Assembly: GCF_046707225.1 (NCBI RefSeq)
Contig: NZ_JBJKOP010000035.1
Span: 1 to 64,000, forward strand
DNA length: 64,000 bases
Source of the DNA: Caproicibacter sp046707225
Lineage (GTDB): Bacteria; Bacillota; Clostridia; Oscillospirales; Acutalibacteraceae
Direction: 5' to 3'
Shown: piece after piece, positions 39,953 to 48,954 of the stretch
Position numbering within the stretch: the first letter of the stretch is position 1
How the letters are laid out: each line of letters begins with the position of its first letter
The notes under the pieces: generated by a model
What the model was told of the DNA's origin: nothing
The model's input: the letters and a program-made list of their open reading frames with translations, nothing else
The model's database searches: none
Made by a program: the position numbers and the translations under genes

Positions 39953-41518
39953 TTAAAGACCGGGTGCGCTCCACATGCTCTTGGTCAGATTCTGATTGCT
40001 CAGCTCCAGCTGCGCGGCGTACACTTTTCTCCAGTCAGGATAGATTCGCTCGTAGATTTCGTGATTTTTCGGGTCGGGCTGGTAGATTTTGTCCCACTGA
40101 ACCAGTTCGCCGGCCGCCTCCTGAATGCTGCCGTAAATTCCAACGCCGAAGCCTGCCAGAATCGCCGCCCCGAGCGCGGTCGCTTCCTTGACAACGGGGA
40201 CCCGGACCGGAAGGCCCAGCACGTCGGCGAGAATCTGACACCAGACGGGGCTTTTTGACGCGCCCCCGGCGAAAACGACCTCCCGCGGCATGTTCCCGGT
40301 GGCTTCCCGGACCAGGTCGAGGTGCCCTTTCGTTACCATCGCGGTGTTTTCCAGAATCGCCTTGTAAAAGGTGTAGCGGTTGAACTTGTCGGGATCGAGC
40401 TCGAAATTTGTAAATGTGGGGGCGGCGTGCTTCCAGCGGATAAAGTTCATGACGTCGGAAAAGGCGCAGAGCATGCCGTAGCATCCCGCCGGGATTTTTT
40501 TGGCTTCCTGATCCATCAGGGAATAAGGGTCCTTCCCGGTTTCTTCCGCCTGCTGTTTTTCAAGCTGGCAGAAACCGTCGCGGAACCAACGCATGACGAG
40601 GCCGGGCTTGAACGCCAGCGCTTCGTACTGCCAAAGGCCCGGCACCGCGTGGCAGTTTACCCTGACCCGGCAGTCGGGGTCCGTCTTTGCCTCTGCCGTG
40701 TTGAACTCATACTGCCAGAAGCTGCCGCCAAAAATCGCCGCCTGGTTCGGGCCGACGACCCCGACGCCCACGCAGCCCAGCTGCGCGTCGCCCCCGCCGA
40801 CCACGACGGGCGTTCCAACGGCCAGACCGGTTTCGGCGGCGGCTTGTTCAGAAACTTTGCCGGCCGCGCTGCCGCATTCCTGAACGGGCGGGAAAATATC
40901 GGTGCGCAGGCCGCATCTATCCGCAATGGAGGGGTCCCACGACCTCTTCTCCAGGTCGAAAATACCTGTCGTGCTGCCGTTGCTGGGCTCGATCGCGAGT
41001 ACGCCGGTCAGCTTATAAATCAGCCAGTCGTTAAACATGCCCAGCACGGCGGCTTTCTGATAAATTTGGGGCATTTTGTTTTTAATCCACAGCAGGCGCG
41101 GAAGGGCGTCCAGAGCGAACGACTGTCCGGATTCCACGTAGAGTTCCCTTTCAAGCTGAGGATCTTTGCGAATCAGCTCCTCCACCTCTTCCGTGCTGCG
41201 GGCGTCCACGTTCGCGCAGGCCCAGATTTCCTTTCCCTCAGCGTCATAAAGGATGATTCCCTCGCGCATGCAGGTGGTTGAAATCGCCGCGATTTCGGCC
41301 GGTTCAATCTTCGACTGAGCGAGGACTTCTTTAATGCAGTTCCTGGCCAAAGCCCAGTTGCAGCCCCAGTCGAAATCCATGCTGCCGGGGTACCGGGGGT
41401 CTTCCCGGTGCTCCCATTCGTGCTGCGCGCAGCTCAACTGGTTTCCCTTCAAATCAAAAAGCACTGCCCGGACGCTTCCCGTGCCCGCGTCCACAGCCAG
41501 CAAATATTTCTGCGACAT
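39953..41518 (-). CDS. lsrK: Autoinducer-2 kinase LsrK
   Basis: 521 residues of the FGGY carbohydrate kinase family. Start MSQKYLLAVDAGTGSVRAVL, then MREGIILYDAEGKEIWACAN, NVDARSTEEVEEL, the GSTTGIFDLEKRSWDP segment and GGGDAQLGCVGVGVV closely follow enterobacterial LsrK. The late AGGASKSPVWCQILADVLG segment closes the ATP site. LsrK phosphorylates imported AI-2 (DPD) in the cytoplasm; phospho-AI-2 then relieves LsrR. Gene order lsrR-lsrK, divergent from the transporter, is as in E. coli. GGGGAGAG precedes ATG 41518. Confidence 0.93.
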   Translation of the reverse strand: MSQKYLLAVDAGTGSVRAVLFDLKGNQLSCAQHEWEHREDPRYPGSMDFDWGCNWALARNCIKEVLAQSKIEPAEIAAISTTCMREGIILYDAEGKEIWACANVDARSTEEVEELIRKDPQLERELYVESGQSFALDALPRLLWIKNKMPQIYQKAAVLGMFNDWLIYKLTGVLAIEPSNGSTTGIFDLEKRSWDPSIADRCGLRTDIFPPVQECGSAAGKVSEQAAAETGLAVGTPVVVGGGDAQLGCVGVGVVGPNQAAIFGGSFWQYEFNTAEAKTDPDCRVRVNCHAVPGLWQYEALAFKPGLVMRWFRDGFCQLEKQQAEETGKDPYSLMDQEAKKIPAGCYGMLCAFSDVMNFIRWKHAAPTFTNFELDPDKFNRYTFYKAILENTAMVTKGHLDLVREATGNMPREVVFAGGASKSPVWCQILADVLGLPVRVPVVKEATALGAAILAGFGVGIYGSIQEAAGELVQWDKIYQPDPKNHEIYERIYPDWRKVYAAQLELSNQNLTKSMWSAPGL

Positions 41519-41554
41519 ATTGCCTCTCTCCCCTTTGATACTTACATGATTATT

Positions 41555-42478
41555 TTATACAGAATTGTCTTCTTCAATCAGCCGTAATGCGGTTTCTTCG
41601 TCCGTGATGAGAATATCGATATATTTTCCGCGCAGCGCCGCGCGAATCGCGTCCACCTTGGACGCTCCCGCGGCGACCCCCACCACGTTGTCGAGCTCCC
41701 GGAGCGTTTTCAGGGAAGTGCTGATCAACCGGTCTTCCACATTGGTCTGAACGGGGACGCCGTCCTTGTCGATGAAATGACTCAAAACATCCCCGACGGC
41801 GCCTTTCATGGACAGATACAGAAAATCGCTTTTACTGAGGATTCCGTTTTCCAAAACGGTCGCGTCGTCCCCCATGCCGCCGATGCCGACCAGCGTCATG
41901 GAAGCCAGCCGGACCATGCGGAAAATTTCCCTGACAGACGGTTCTTCCCGCATGGCCGACACCATCTCTTTCGAGGAAACGAGCAGCGGGGTCGGAATCA
42001 GGTAAAGCTTGGCGTTAAAGGTGTGCGACTGTGCATTGGGAAGATAGTAGCTGACGCCGCCCGTCAGGGAAACGACGGAAACTGTGAATTCGTTCATGGT
42101 GGCCAGATGATTCAGAATCTTGCTGAGCGTATCGCCGTACCCCATATTGATAAAGCAGTTTTCAGAGATCCGGTGGCTGATATACATTGCGGCGGCCTTC
42201 GCGATCGTTTCGTTCAGATTTTCACCCATGTGCGGGGTCGGCACTACGAATGTGTCCTTCAGGCCCCACTTGTCGGCAAGCTGGCGCTCCACCTGCATGT
42301 GCTGTTCGCCGTCCTGACGAATCTTAAACTGAATAATGCCGTCTTTTTTTGCCTTCTCCAGGATTTTCATGACCCGGATGCGGGAAACACCCAGCTTTTC
42401 AGAGATCTGCTGCTGCGTCATATTTTCCATATAGTAATACCACGCGGTCTTGACCGCCAGGATTTCCTCATAGTCCAT
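41555..42478 (-). CDS. lsrR: LsrR, SorC/DeoR-type repressor of the lsr genes
   Basis: 307 residues from ATG 42478, preferred because GGAG lies 9 bases upstream; the frame stays open to 42553. The N-terminal helix-turn-helix is MTQQQISEKLGVSRIRVMKI, the C-terminal part is a SorC sugar-binding domain (NCFINMGYGDTLSKILNHLA and VVGVAAGASKVDAIRAALRG). In E. coli phospho-AI-2 releases LsrR from the lsrK-lsrA intergenic region. Here also it lies first in its operon with the divergent lsrA promoter 300 bases away. Nonamer repeats that could be its sites are listed separately. Confidence 0.9.
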   Translation of the reverse strand: MDYEEILAVKTAWYYYMENMTQQQISEKLGVSRIRVMKILEKAKKDGIIQFKIRQDGEQHMQVERQLADKWGLKDTFVVPTPHMGENLNETIAKAAAMYISHRISENCFINMGYGDTLSKILNHLATMNEFTVSVVSLTGGVSYYLPNAQSHTFNAKLYLIPTPLLVSSKEMVSAMREEPSVREIFRMVRLASMTLVGIGGMGDDATVLENGILSKSDFLYLSMKGAVGDVLSHFIDKDGVPVQTNVEDRLISTSLKTLRELDNVVGVAAGASKVDAIRAALRGKYIDILITDEETALRLIEEDNSV

Positions 42479-42558
42479 TGTTTTCATCTCCAAAGAATAC
42501 TTTACCTTATATGATACAGAATAAAACATTGAAAGCAAGAGCAAAGTTAACAACGTCT

Positions 42559-42839
42559 AACAAATGTAACTATGTTTAACTTTTGTTGTGATAAACAGTA
42601 TATCATCATTCCGAATTGGTGTCAATCTCAATTTCTGAAAAGGTTTGATATTTTTGGTGTAAATTATAACAAAGATATGATATTATAGGGAATAAGTTGT
42701 TGAATAAAGCAACAAATAACCGGACTGGAATAAAAACAATACTAAAATTCACGGAATACAAAAATGAAAAGTGTTGACATTTGTTTTGAAATATCGTATG
42801 ATGATGACAAGATAAAAATCAACTGCTCAAACATTTGTC
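42559..42839. promoter_or_regulatory. Candidate LsrR sites: repeated AACAAATGT / ACATTTGTT
   Basis: AACAAATGT occurs at 42559-42567; its complement ACATTTGTT at 42777-42785, overlapping the -35 box of lsrA; ACATTTGTC at 42831-42839, downstream of the lsrA start site; and ACTTTTGTT, with one change, at 42579-42587. Sites 42559 and 42579 form an imperfect palindrome. The placement fits repression of both divergent operons. The middle part 42600-42770 is AT-rich with no other sign. Confidence 0.55.
42774..42802 (+). promoter_or_regulatory. Promoter of the lsrACDBF operon
   Basis: TTGACA (42774-42779), 17 bases, TATGAT (42797-42802), about 100 bases before the lsrA start. Confidence 0.85.
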
Positions 42840-42901
42840 TACTATTACAGGAAACCAGTTTTACATAGTAATCTGCATTTCCTGTGGATGGAGGGGGAAA
42901 A

Positions 42902-44440
42902 ATGGCAGAATCCCAAAAAAATTCTTCTGATCAATCGATTATTTCTGTCCGCGGGATTCACAAAGCATTTGGGCTTAACAATGTATTGAAGGGCATTGAT
43001 CTGAATGTCAATTCCGGCGAGGTGGTTGCGCTGATCGGCGGCAACGGCGCCGGAAAAAGCACCCTGATGAAAATCATCATGGGAATCCATCAGCCCGACC
43101 GCGGGGAGATTTACGTCGACGGCGAAAAGGCAGCCCTTACGAAGCCGTCCGTGGCGCTAAGCAAGGGAATCTATATGATTCCGCAGGAGCCGATGCTTTT
43201 TCCGAACATGACCGTCGAGGAAAACATCATTGCGGGTTTTCGTGAAAAAGCGGCCGACCTTCATGTAAGACTGGTGAACCAGATGAAGGAGATCGGCTGG
43301 GACCTGGACCTGAACCGCAAGGCGAACAGCCTGTCCATTGCCGAACAGACCCTGGTCGAAATTCTGCGCGGGCTGCTCCGAAATTCCCGCGTGCTTATCT
43401 TTGACGAGCCGACCAGCGCGCTGACCTTTGACGAGGTGGAGAGCCTTTTTCAGTGCATCGCAACCTTAAAGGCCAGGGGAATCGGAATTATTTATATCAC
43501 GCACCGCCTGACGGAAGTGTTCGACATCGCGACCCACGTCGCCATTATGTGCGACGGTGTGATTACCCTGAACGGGCCGGTCGGCGACTTTACGCGCGAA
43601 ATGCTGGTAAAGGGCCTGTTGCCGCCGAACATGGCGGAGCAGAGCGAAAAACGGCAGGTTGTTGAGTACGCAGAACTCGATTACCAAAAGCTGAAGCCTG
43701 TTTTTGAACTGAAGTCTTTTTCCGGCTATGGGTTCAGCAATATTAATCTGGAGATCTATCCGGGCGAAATTCTGGGCGTCGCGGGAGTGGTCGGAGCCGG
43801 AAGAACCGAACTGGCCACCACCATTTTCGGTATGGATAAGGTCCTTGGCGGAAGCGTCATCCTGGACGGGCGCGACATCACGGGTCTGCCGACCAAAAAG
43901 GTTCTGGAGGCCGGCATCAATTATGTGCCGGAGGACCGCCACCTTTTGGGACTGTTTAAAATCAGCGACATTGCCGCAAATACGACTTCGGCAATGCTTT
44001 CCGATTCTTCCATGGGAAAAATGTTCCTGAACGGGAAGGCGGAATATGAACTGACCCGGAAATACGTCGACGATTTCAGAATCAAAATCACGGGGCAGGA
44101 TCAGCTGACAGGCAGCCTTTCGGGCGGAAACCAGCAGAAGATCGTGATTGCCCGGGCGCTTTCCACGCAGCCTAAGCTGATTATTCTGGATGAGCCCACC
44201 CGCGGCATCGACGCGGCGGCCCGCGGAGACGTCTATACGATCATTCATCAGCTGAAGGAACAGGGCGTCGCGATTATGCTGATCTCATCCGACATCGAAG
44301 AGATTATTGAATTGGCCGACCGTGCCGTAGCGGTCTATCAGGGGCACATCAATCTGGAATTCAACAAGAAGGAAATCAACCAGGATAATTTGATGGCTGC
44401 CGCCTTTGGCGTGACCGGAGGAAGGAAGGCGGAAGTATGA
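42902..44440 (+). CDS. lsrA: AI-2 ABC transporter, ATP-binding protein LsrA
   Basis: 512 residues from ATG 42902 behind GGAGGGGG. A double ATPase of the sugar (RbsA/MglA) type: first half with Walker A GGNGAGKST and the DEPTSAL box, second half with the diverged GAGRTELA loop, signature LSGGNQQK and DEPTRGID. It powers import of AI-2 through LsrC and LsrD. The rest of the operon, and not this protein alone, identifies it as LsrA and not a ribose or xylose transporter. It overlaps lsrC by four bases. Confidence 0.9.
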   Translation: MAESQKNSSDQSIISVRGIHKAFGLNNVLKGIDLNVNSGEVVALIGGNGAGKSTLMKIIMGIHQPDRGEIYVDGEKAALTKPSVALSKGIYMIPQEPMLFPNMTVEENIIAGFREKAADLHVRLVNQMKEIGWDLDLNRKANSLSIAEQTLVEILRGLLRNSRVLIFDEPTSALTFDEVESLFQCIATLKARGIGIIYITHRLTEVFDIATHVAIMCDGVITLNGPVGDFTREMLVKGLLPPNMAEQSEKRQVVEYAELDYQKLKPVFELKSFSGYGFSNINLEIYPGEILGVAGVVGAGRTELATTIFGMDKVLGGSVILDGRDITGLPTKKVLEAGINYVPEDRHLLGLFKISDIAANTTSAMLSDSSMGKMFLNGKAEYELTRKYVDDFRIKITGQDQLTGSLSGGNQQKIVIARALSTQPKLIILDEPTRGIDAAARGDVYTIIHQLKEQGVAIMLISSDIEEIIELADRAVAVYQGHINLEFNKKEINQDNLMAAAFGVTGGRKAEV

Positions 44441-45447
44441 ACACCGTAAAAAAAATCCTGAAAATACGGGAAATGACCAGTTTTCTGTTTCTCATCGCGC
44501 TATTCACGGGAGTCGGAATGGTAAACAGCTCGTTTCTGTCCCCGACCAGCCTTTTGAACTGTTTTAACGACAGCGTTGTCTTTACGCTTCTCGCGGTCGG
44601 CATCGCGTTTGTAATCCTGACCGGGGAAATCGATGTTTCCATCGGCGCGATCCTCGGCCTTTCCGCCGCGGTGACCTCCACACTTCTGCGCAATGGAAGC
44701 AGCTGGGCCGTCGCGTTCCTTGCCGGAGTCATGGTGGGCGTCGTGACCGGCGTCATCAACGGCTTCGGCGTGGCGGTTCTGAACATCCCGTCGCTGATCT
44801 TTACGCTCGGCACCATGGGACTGTTCCGCGGAATGATTTACGTCTATACCGGCGGCGCATGGGTGGAAAACCTGCCGGCGCCCTTCACGATGCTTTCCAA
44901 AGCCAAGCTTGTGGGCGACCTGACTGCATTCTATGCCGTCGTGCTGGCGTTTGTCATCCTGGCCCATTATATTCTGACAAAGACACGGCGGGGCAAGTAT
45001 TTCATCGCCGTCGGCGACAACGCCGCGGGCGCAACGCTGATCGGAATTCCGACCGTGAACACGAAATTTGTCTCTTATGTTCTCTGCGGTGTGTTTTCGG
45101 CGGTCGCGGGCATCATCTACTCCTCCCGCATCGGTTTTATCACGCCGACCGCGGGCAACGGATATGAAATGAAGGCAATCGCCGCCTGTGTGCTGGGCGG
45201 AATCAGCCTGACCGGCGGTCTCGGCAGCCTGATCGGGGCTTCCATCGGCGCGGTCATCATGTCCTCCGTCAGCCGCATCCTGGTGTTCCTGGGCTTTTCC
45301 TCCGATTACGACAATACCATTACAGGAATTCTCCTGATCGTGATCGTGGTTGTAGACGCGGTCTCTCAAAACCGCGCCGCGGTCAAAAACCGCCATATGC
45401 GCCTGGCGGCCCGGGCGCAGTCCAAGAAAGGAGACGATCAGAAATGA
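44437..45447 (+). CDS. lsrC: AI-2 ABC transporter permease LsrC
   Basis: 336 residues, 8-10 membrane segments, BPD_transp_2 family. Segments such as GEIDVSIGAILGLSAAV, IFTLGTMGLFRGMIYVYTGG, SRIGFITPTAGNGYEMKAIA and ACVLGGISLTGGLGSLIGA follow enterobacterial LsrC closely, in particular the GYEMKAIAACVLGGIS stretch. It forms the membrane channel with LsrD. The start overlaps the lsrA stop, the end overlaps the lsrD start. Confidence 0.9.
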   Translation: MNTVKKILKIREMTSFLFLIALFTGVGMVNSSFLSPTSLLNCFNDSVVFTLLAVGIAFVILTGEIDVSIGAILGLSAAVTSTLLRNGSSWAVAFLAGVMVGVVTGVINGFGVAVLNIPSLIFTLGTMGLFRGMIYVYTGGAWVENLPAPFTMLSKAKLVGDLTAFYAVVLAFVILAHYILTKTRRGKYFIAVGDNAAGATLIGIPTVNTKFVSYVLCGVFSAVAGIIYSSRIGFITPTAGNGYEMKAIAACVLGGISLTGGLGSLIGASIGAVIMSSVSRILVFLGFSSDYDNTITGILLIVIVVVDAVSQNRAAVKNRHMRLAARAQSKKGDDQK

Positions 45448-46484
45448 AAAACTCACCTTTGGAGAGTCTGAAACGGGGCGTGAAAAGCTGGGAATTTGCT
45501 CTGCTGATGATCCTTTTCTTGGAATTTGTCATCTTCGGGGCTAAAAACAGCAAATTTTTAAATCCTAATATACTGCTGGGCAGTGTAAACGACATTATCT
45601 CCATCTGCATTATCTCTTTGTTCGTTACGTTCGTGATGATCACGGGCGGAATCGACATTCAGGCCGGCGCGATCGTCGGTTTTACCTCCATTATCGTCGG
45701 CGTTGTGTGGCAGGACGCAGGACTCAACATCTGGGCCGCCTGCCTGATCGCCGTCATCGCGGCCGCCCTGTGCGGCGCGCTTTCCGGGTTTTTCGTGGCT
45801 TACTGCAATGTTCAGCCGATGGTTGTGACGCTGGGCGGCGGCTTCCTTTATTCGGGGCTGGCTCTCTTGGTTTCCAAGCTGTCGGCGACCGAAAGCTATA
45901 AAGGAATCAGCGGATTTCCGGACTCTTTCAAACAAATTTCTCAGTTCAAGCTGTTCGGCGTGATTCCGGAGCAGGTCATCATCTTTGCGGTTCTGACGGT
46001 GATTGCCTACCTGCTGCTGCATAAAACAAAGTACGGCAGAAAGGTTTTTCTGGTGGGAGTCAATCCGCGGGCCGCGGAGTATTCCGGCATCAACAGCCGG
46101 CTTGTGATCATGAGCACCTACGTGCTCTCCGGAATCAGCGCTGCAATCGCGGGAATCGTTCTTACCTCTTATCTTGACACCGCGAAAAGCGATATCGGCG
46201 CAACCTTTACTCTTCAGATTATTACGGCGGTTGTTCTGGGCGGCACGCTCAGCACGGGCGGCAAGGGCAACGTAATCGGCACCGCGCTCGCGGCGCTGGT
46301 CATCGGAATTCTCCGCTTCGGTCTTCCGCTTTGCTTTAAGATCAACACGCAGTACCTCGACATTCCCGTCGGGCTTCTGCTTCTGATTGTGATTACGGCC
46401 CGTTCGCTGGCGGGCAACTCAAAAGTGGTTCGTTTCATGACCGGCGTAATGCCCCGCGGATGGGGGAAGACCGCGGCGCATTAA
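45444..46484 (+). CDS. lsrD: AI-2 ABC transporter permease LsrD
   Basis: 346 residues, about 9 membrane segments of the same permease family as LsrC. Visible parts: FVMITGGIDIQAGAIVGFTS, YCNVQPMVVTLGGGFLYSGL, GVNPRAAEYSGIN and VVLGGTLSTGGKGNVIGTA. The C-terminus is basic (GWGKTAAH). With LsrC it gives the heterodimeric channel. A 62-base gap with its own ribosome-binding site separates it from lsrB. Confidence 0.88.
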   Translation: MKNSPLESLKRGVKSWEFALLMILFLEFVIFGAKNSKFLNPNILLGSVNDIISICIISLFVTFVMITGGIDIQAGAIVGFTSIIVGVVWQDAGLNIWAACLIAVIAAALCGALSGFFVAYCNVQPMVVTLGGGFLYSGLALLVSKLSATESYKGISGFPDSFKQISQFKLFGVIPEQVIIFAVLTVIAYLLLHKTKYGRKVFLVGVNPRAAEYSGINSRLVIMSTYVLSGISAAIAGIVLTSYLDTAKSDIGATFTLQIITAVVLGGTLSTGGKGNVIGTALAALVIGILRFGLPLCFKINTQYLDIPVGLLLLIVITARSLAGNSKVVRFMTGVMPRGWGKTAAH

Positions 46485-46546
46485 TTTCAAGCGGCTTTTG
46501 GTGTAAAAAGCCATATTAATACAAAATTTTGTAGGAGGTTATTGTA

Positions 46547-47680
46547 ATGAAAAAGGTTCTTGCACTTGCACTTGCAGCATCGATCATGGCAACATCCCTT
46601 GTCGGCTGCAGCGGCAGCAGCGGCTCGTCCAGCTCCGCCGCGGAGTCAAAGGCGTCTTCGGGGGCGTCCGCTGCCGCGGGAGACAAATCCGTGAAAGGAA
46701 AAACAGTTGTTTTTATCCCGAAGCTTACCGGCAACGCGTTCTTTGAATCCGCCAATGCCGGCGCACAGGAATATTCCAAACAGTGGGGCTTCACGGTTGA
46801 TTACCAGGGCAGCCCGAACGCCGCGGTTGCGGACGAGGTACAGGTAGTCAACAACGCGATCGCCAGCGGCGCGGACGCAATCTGCATTTCCTCCGTCGAC
46901 GCGACCGGACTTGATTCCGCTTTGAAAAAAGCGAAGGACGCGGGCATGACGGTCGTCACATGGGATTCCGATGTTTCCACGGACGCCCGCACGCTGATGG
47001 TTTCCCAGGGAACGCCGGACATCCTCGGCAAAATGCTGGTTGACATGAGCGCCGATTCGCTGACAAAGCGCGGCAAAGACGTGGCCAAAGACGCAATCAA
47101 ATATTGCTGGCATTACTCACAGGCGACCGTGGCGGATCAGAACTCCTGGCAGGCTGCGGGCGAAAAGTATATCAAAGAAAAATATCCGAACTGGGTCAAT
47201 GTGGCTCCCGACAACTACTATTCCGAGCAGGACGCTGAAAAGGCCGTTTCCGTCGGCTCGTCCATTCTGGAAGCCCACAAGGACATCGATCTGATCATCT
47301 GCAACGACTCAACGGCATTGCCGGGCCAGTGCAAAGCGGCTCAGAACGCGGGCCTGACCAAAAAAGACATCACAATCACCGGCTTTGCTTCCCCGAATTC
47401 CATCCGCGACTACTGCAAGGCGAACGTTATTGAGCAGTGGGGCCTGTGGGACTGCGGCATCCAGGGCGCGATGGGCTGCTACCTTGCGGCGTACCTTGCG
47501 GCGGGCAACACGGTGAAGGTCGGCGACAAGATCAACATTCCGAGCATCGGCGAGGTTGAAGTTATGCCGAACGACAGTCTGGTTCCCGGAGCAAAAACGA
47601 CCGATACCAACAACGGCGTCGTCCTGCTTCCGGAGCGCGTTGTTTTCAACGCTTCCAACGTAGACAAATACAACTTCTGA
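46547..47680 (+). CDS. lsrB: AI-2 binding lipoprotein LsrB
   Basis: 377 residues. Signal peptide with lipobox LVG-Cys21, a Ser/Ala-rich linker to about residue 48, then a type I periplasmic binding fold. Key parts match LsrB: VVFIPKLTGNAFF, VVTWDSD, TVADQNSW, LPERVVFNASNVDKYNF. Compared with the six AI-2 contacts known in Salmonella LsrB, the Lys (59), first Asp (140) and Asp-Gln (197-198) are kept, while the Pro and Ala positions are Asn253 and Ser255. Variant pockets of this type are known in functional clostridial LsrB receptors. It is anchored outside the cytoplasmic membrane and delivers AI-2 to LsrCD. Confidence 0.92.
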   Translation: MKKVLALALAASIMATSLVGCSGSSGSSSSAAESKASSGASAAAGDKSVKGKTVVFIPKLTGNAFFESANAGAQEYSKQWGFTVDYQGSPNAAVADEVQVVNNAIASGADAICISSVDATGLDSALKKAKDAGMTVVTWDSDVSTDARTLMVSQGTPDILGKMLVDMSADSLTKRGKDVAKDAIKYCWHYSQATVADQNSWQAAGEKYIKEKYPNWVNVAPDNYYSEQDAEKAVSVGSSILEAHKDIDLIICNDSTALPGQCKAAQNAGLTKKDITITGFASPNSIRDYCKANVIEQWGLWDCGIQGAMGCYLAAYLAAGNTVKVGDKINIPSIGEVEVMPNDSLVPGAKTTDTNNGVVLLPERVVFNASNVDKYNF

Positions 47681-47765
47681 TTGACTGTGAACTGACCTTG
47701 CTGTAAAAGAAGATCATTTACAGAGTATCAGTAATACAACTAAACAAAGAAGGAGATCTGAAATT

Positions 47766-48647
47766 ATGGCTGACAAGGAAGGACTCAAGGTTGCGAAGGA
47801 TTATTCCGTAGATGTTCCTTTTGCAAATCAAGGCAGTTTTCATGTTAAGGGCGCGAACAATCTTGATTGGGGTATGAAAAAGCGCTTATCCAATATTTTC
47901 GACCCCAAAACGGGCAACACGGTCATGTTTGCCTTTGACCACGGCTATTTCATGGGATCAACCGCGGGGCTGGAGCGTTTGGACCTGGTAATTCCGAAGC
48001 TGATGTCCCACGTAGACGTTTTAATGGGAACCCGCGGCGCGCTGCGTTCCTGCGTGCCGCCCGAATGCGGCAAAGCGATTGCGCTGCGTGTCACCTCCGG
48101 TTCCTCCATGCTGAACGACGACCTTTCGCATGAAGTAAACGCGGTCGATCTTGAGGACGCGGTCCGAATGAACGCGGACTGCATGGCGGTGCAGACCTTC
48201 ATCGGCGCAGACGGGCAGCTTTCCAGCATCGACAATCTCTCGCAGATGATCAACGCGGGCTTGCGCCACAGCATTCCGACGATGGGCGTTGTCGCCGTCG
48301 GCAAGCAGATGGAGCGCACAGACCGGTTCTTTAAGCTGGCTACCCGCATTCTGGCGGAAATGGGCGCCAATATCATCAAGACCTATTATTGTGAAAAGTT
48401 TGAAGAAGTTGTGGCCGGATGCCCGGTTCCCCTTGTTGTGGCGGGCGGAAAAAAGCTGCCCGAAAACGAGGCGCTGACCCTGGCGTACAAAGCCATCAGC
48501 GGCGGCGCGCGCGGTCTTGATATGGGACGCAACATTTTCCAGAGCGAGCATCCCGTTGAGATGGCCGAGGCAATCCGCAAGGTTGTCCACGAGGGCTTCA
48601 ACGACAAAGAAGCCTACGAATTCTATCAGGACGCGATTCACGGATAA
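47766..48647 (+). CDS. lsrF: LsrF, 3-hydroxy-2,4-pentadione 5-phosphate thiolase
   Basis: 293 residues, class I aldolase-type barrel. The N-terminal GANNLDWGMKKRLSNIFDPK and TVMFAFDHGYFMGSTAGLER, then IIKTYYCEKFEEVVAGCPVP with the Schiff-base Lys, and GLDMGRNIFQSEHPVEM, agree with E. coli LsrF. It moves the acetyl group of the processed AI-2 phosphate to CoA, giving dihydroxyacetone phosphate and acetyl-CoA, so AI-2 can serve as a carbon source. In E. coli LsrG prepares its substrate; no LsrG is present here. Confidence 0.93.
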   Translation: MADKEGLKVAKDYSVDVPFANQGSFHVKGANNLDWGMKKRLSNIFDPKTGNTVMFAFDHGYFMGSTAGLERLDLVIPKLMSHVDVLMGTRGALRSCVPPECGKAIALRVTSGSSMLNDDLSHEVNAVDLEDAVRMNADCMAVQTFIGADGQLSSIDNLSQMINAGLRHSIPTMGVVAVGKQMERTDRFFKLATRILAEMGANIIKTYYCEKFEEVVAGCPVPLVVAGGKKLPENEALTLAYKAISGGARGLDMGRNIFQSEHPVEMAEAIRKVVHEGFNDKEAYEFYQDAIHG

Positions 48648-48676
48648 CCGGATCAAGATCGAAAAAGCCCGTCGGC

Positions 48677-48712
48677 AGGCACGCTCAAAAGTTTTTGCTT
48701 TTGAGCGTGCCT
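48677..48712 (+). terminator. Terminator of the lsrACDBF operon
   Basis: AGGCACGCTCAAAAG and CTTTTGAGCGTGCCT form a 15-bp perfect stem; the T-tail is weak (CTGTTTAT). The 240 bases between here and the next gene hold nothing else I can name. Confidence 0.8.
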
Positions 48713-48954
48713 CTGTTTATGTACCGGTTTTGCCGGCGGTGCCGGTGAGACCGGGCTAACTTTGGCGTTCGACAGCATTTCAGGCGGCATTGTTTGAATT
48801 GGATTTATCTGGTTGTAATTGGTCCAGTATGGGAATATAATAGTGGAAACGCCGCGGGGGATTCGCGGATGTTTCGAAAACTTTGTGCCGGGCTTTCCCA
48901 GATCGATCGCTTGCGGAAATCCGGTCGGGAACGTCATAAAAAGGTATTGAAAAC

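Noticed and set aside
42902..47680. A ribose- or xylose-type sugar transporter instead of lsr
   Set aside because: LsrK, LsrF and LsrR neighbours, the divergent layout, and the LsrB end LPERVVFN..NVDKY all point to autoinducer-2.
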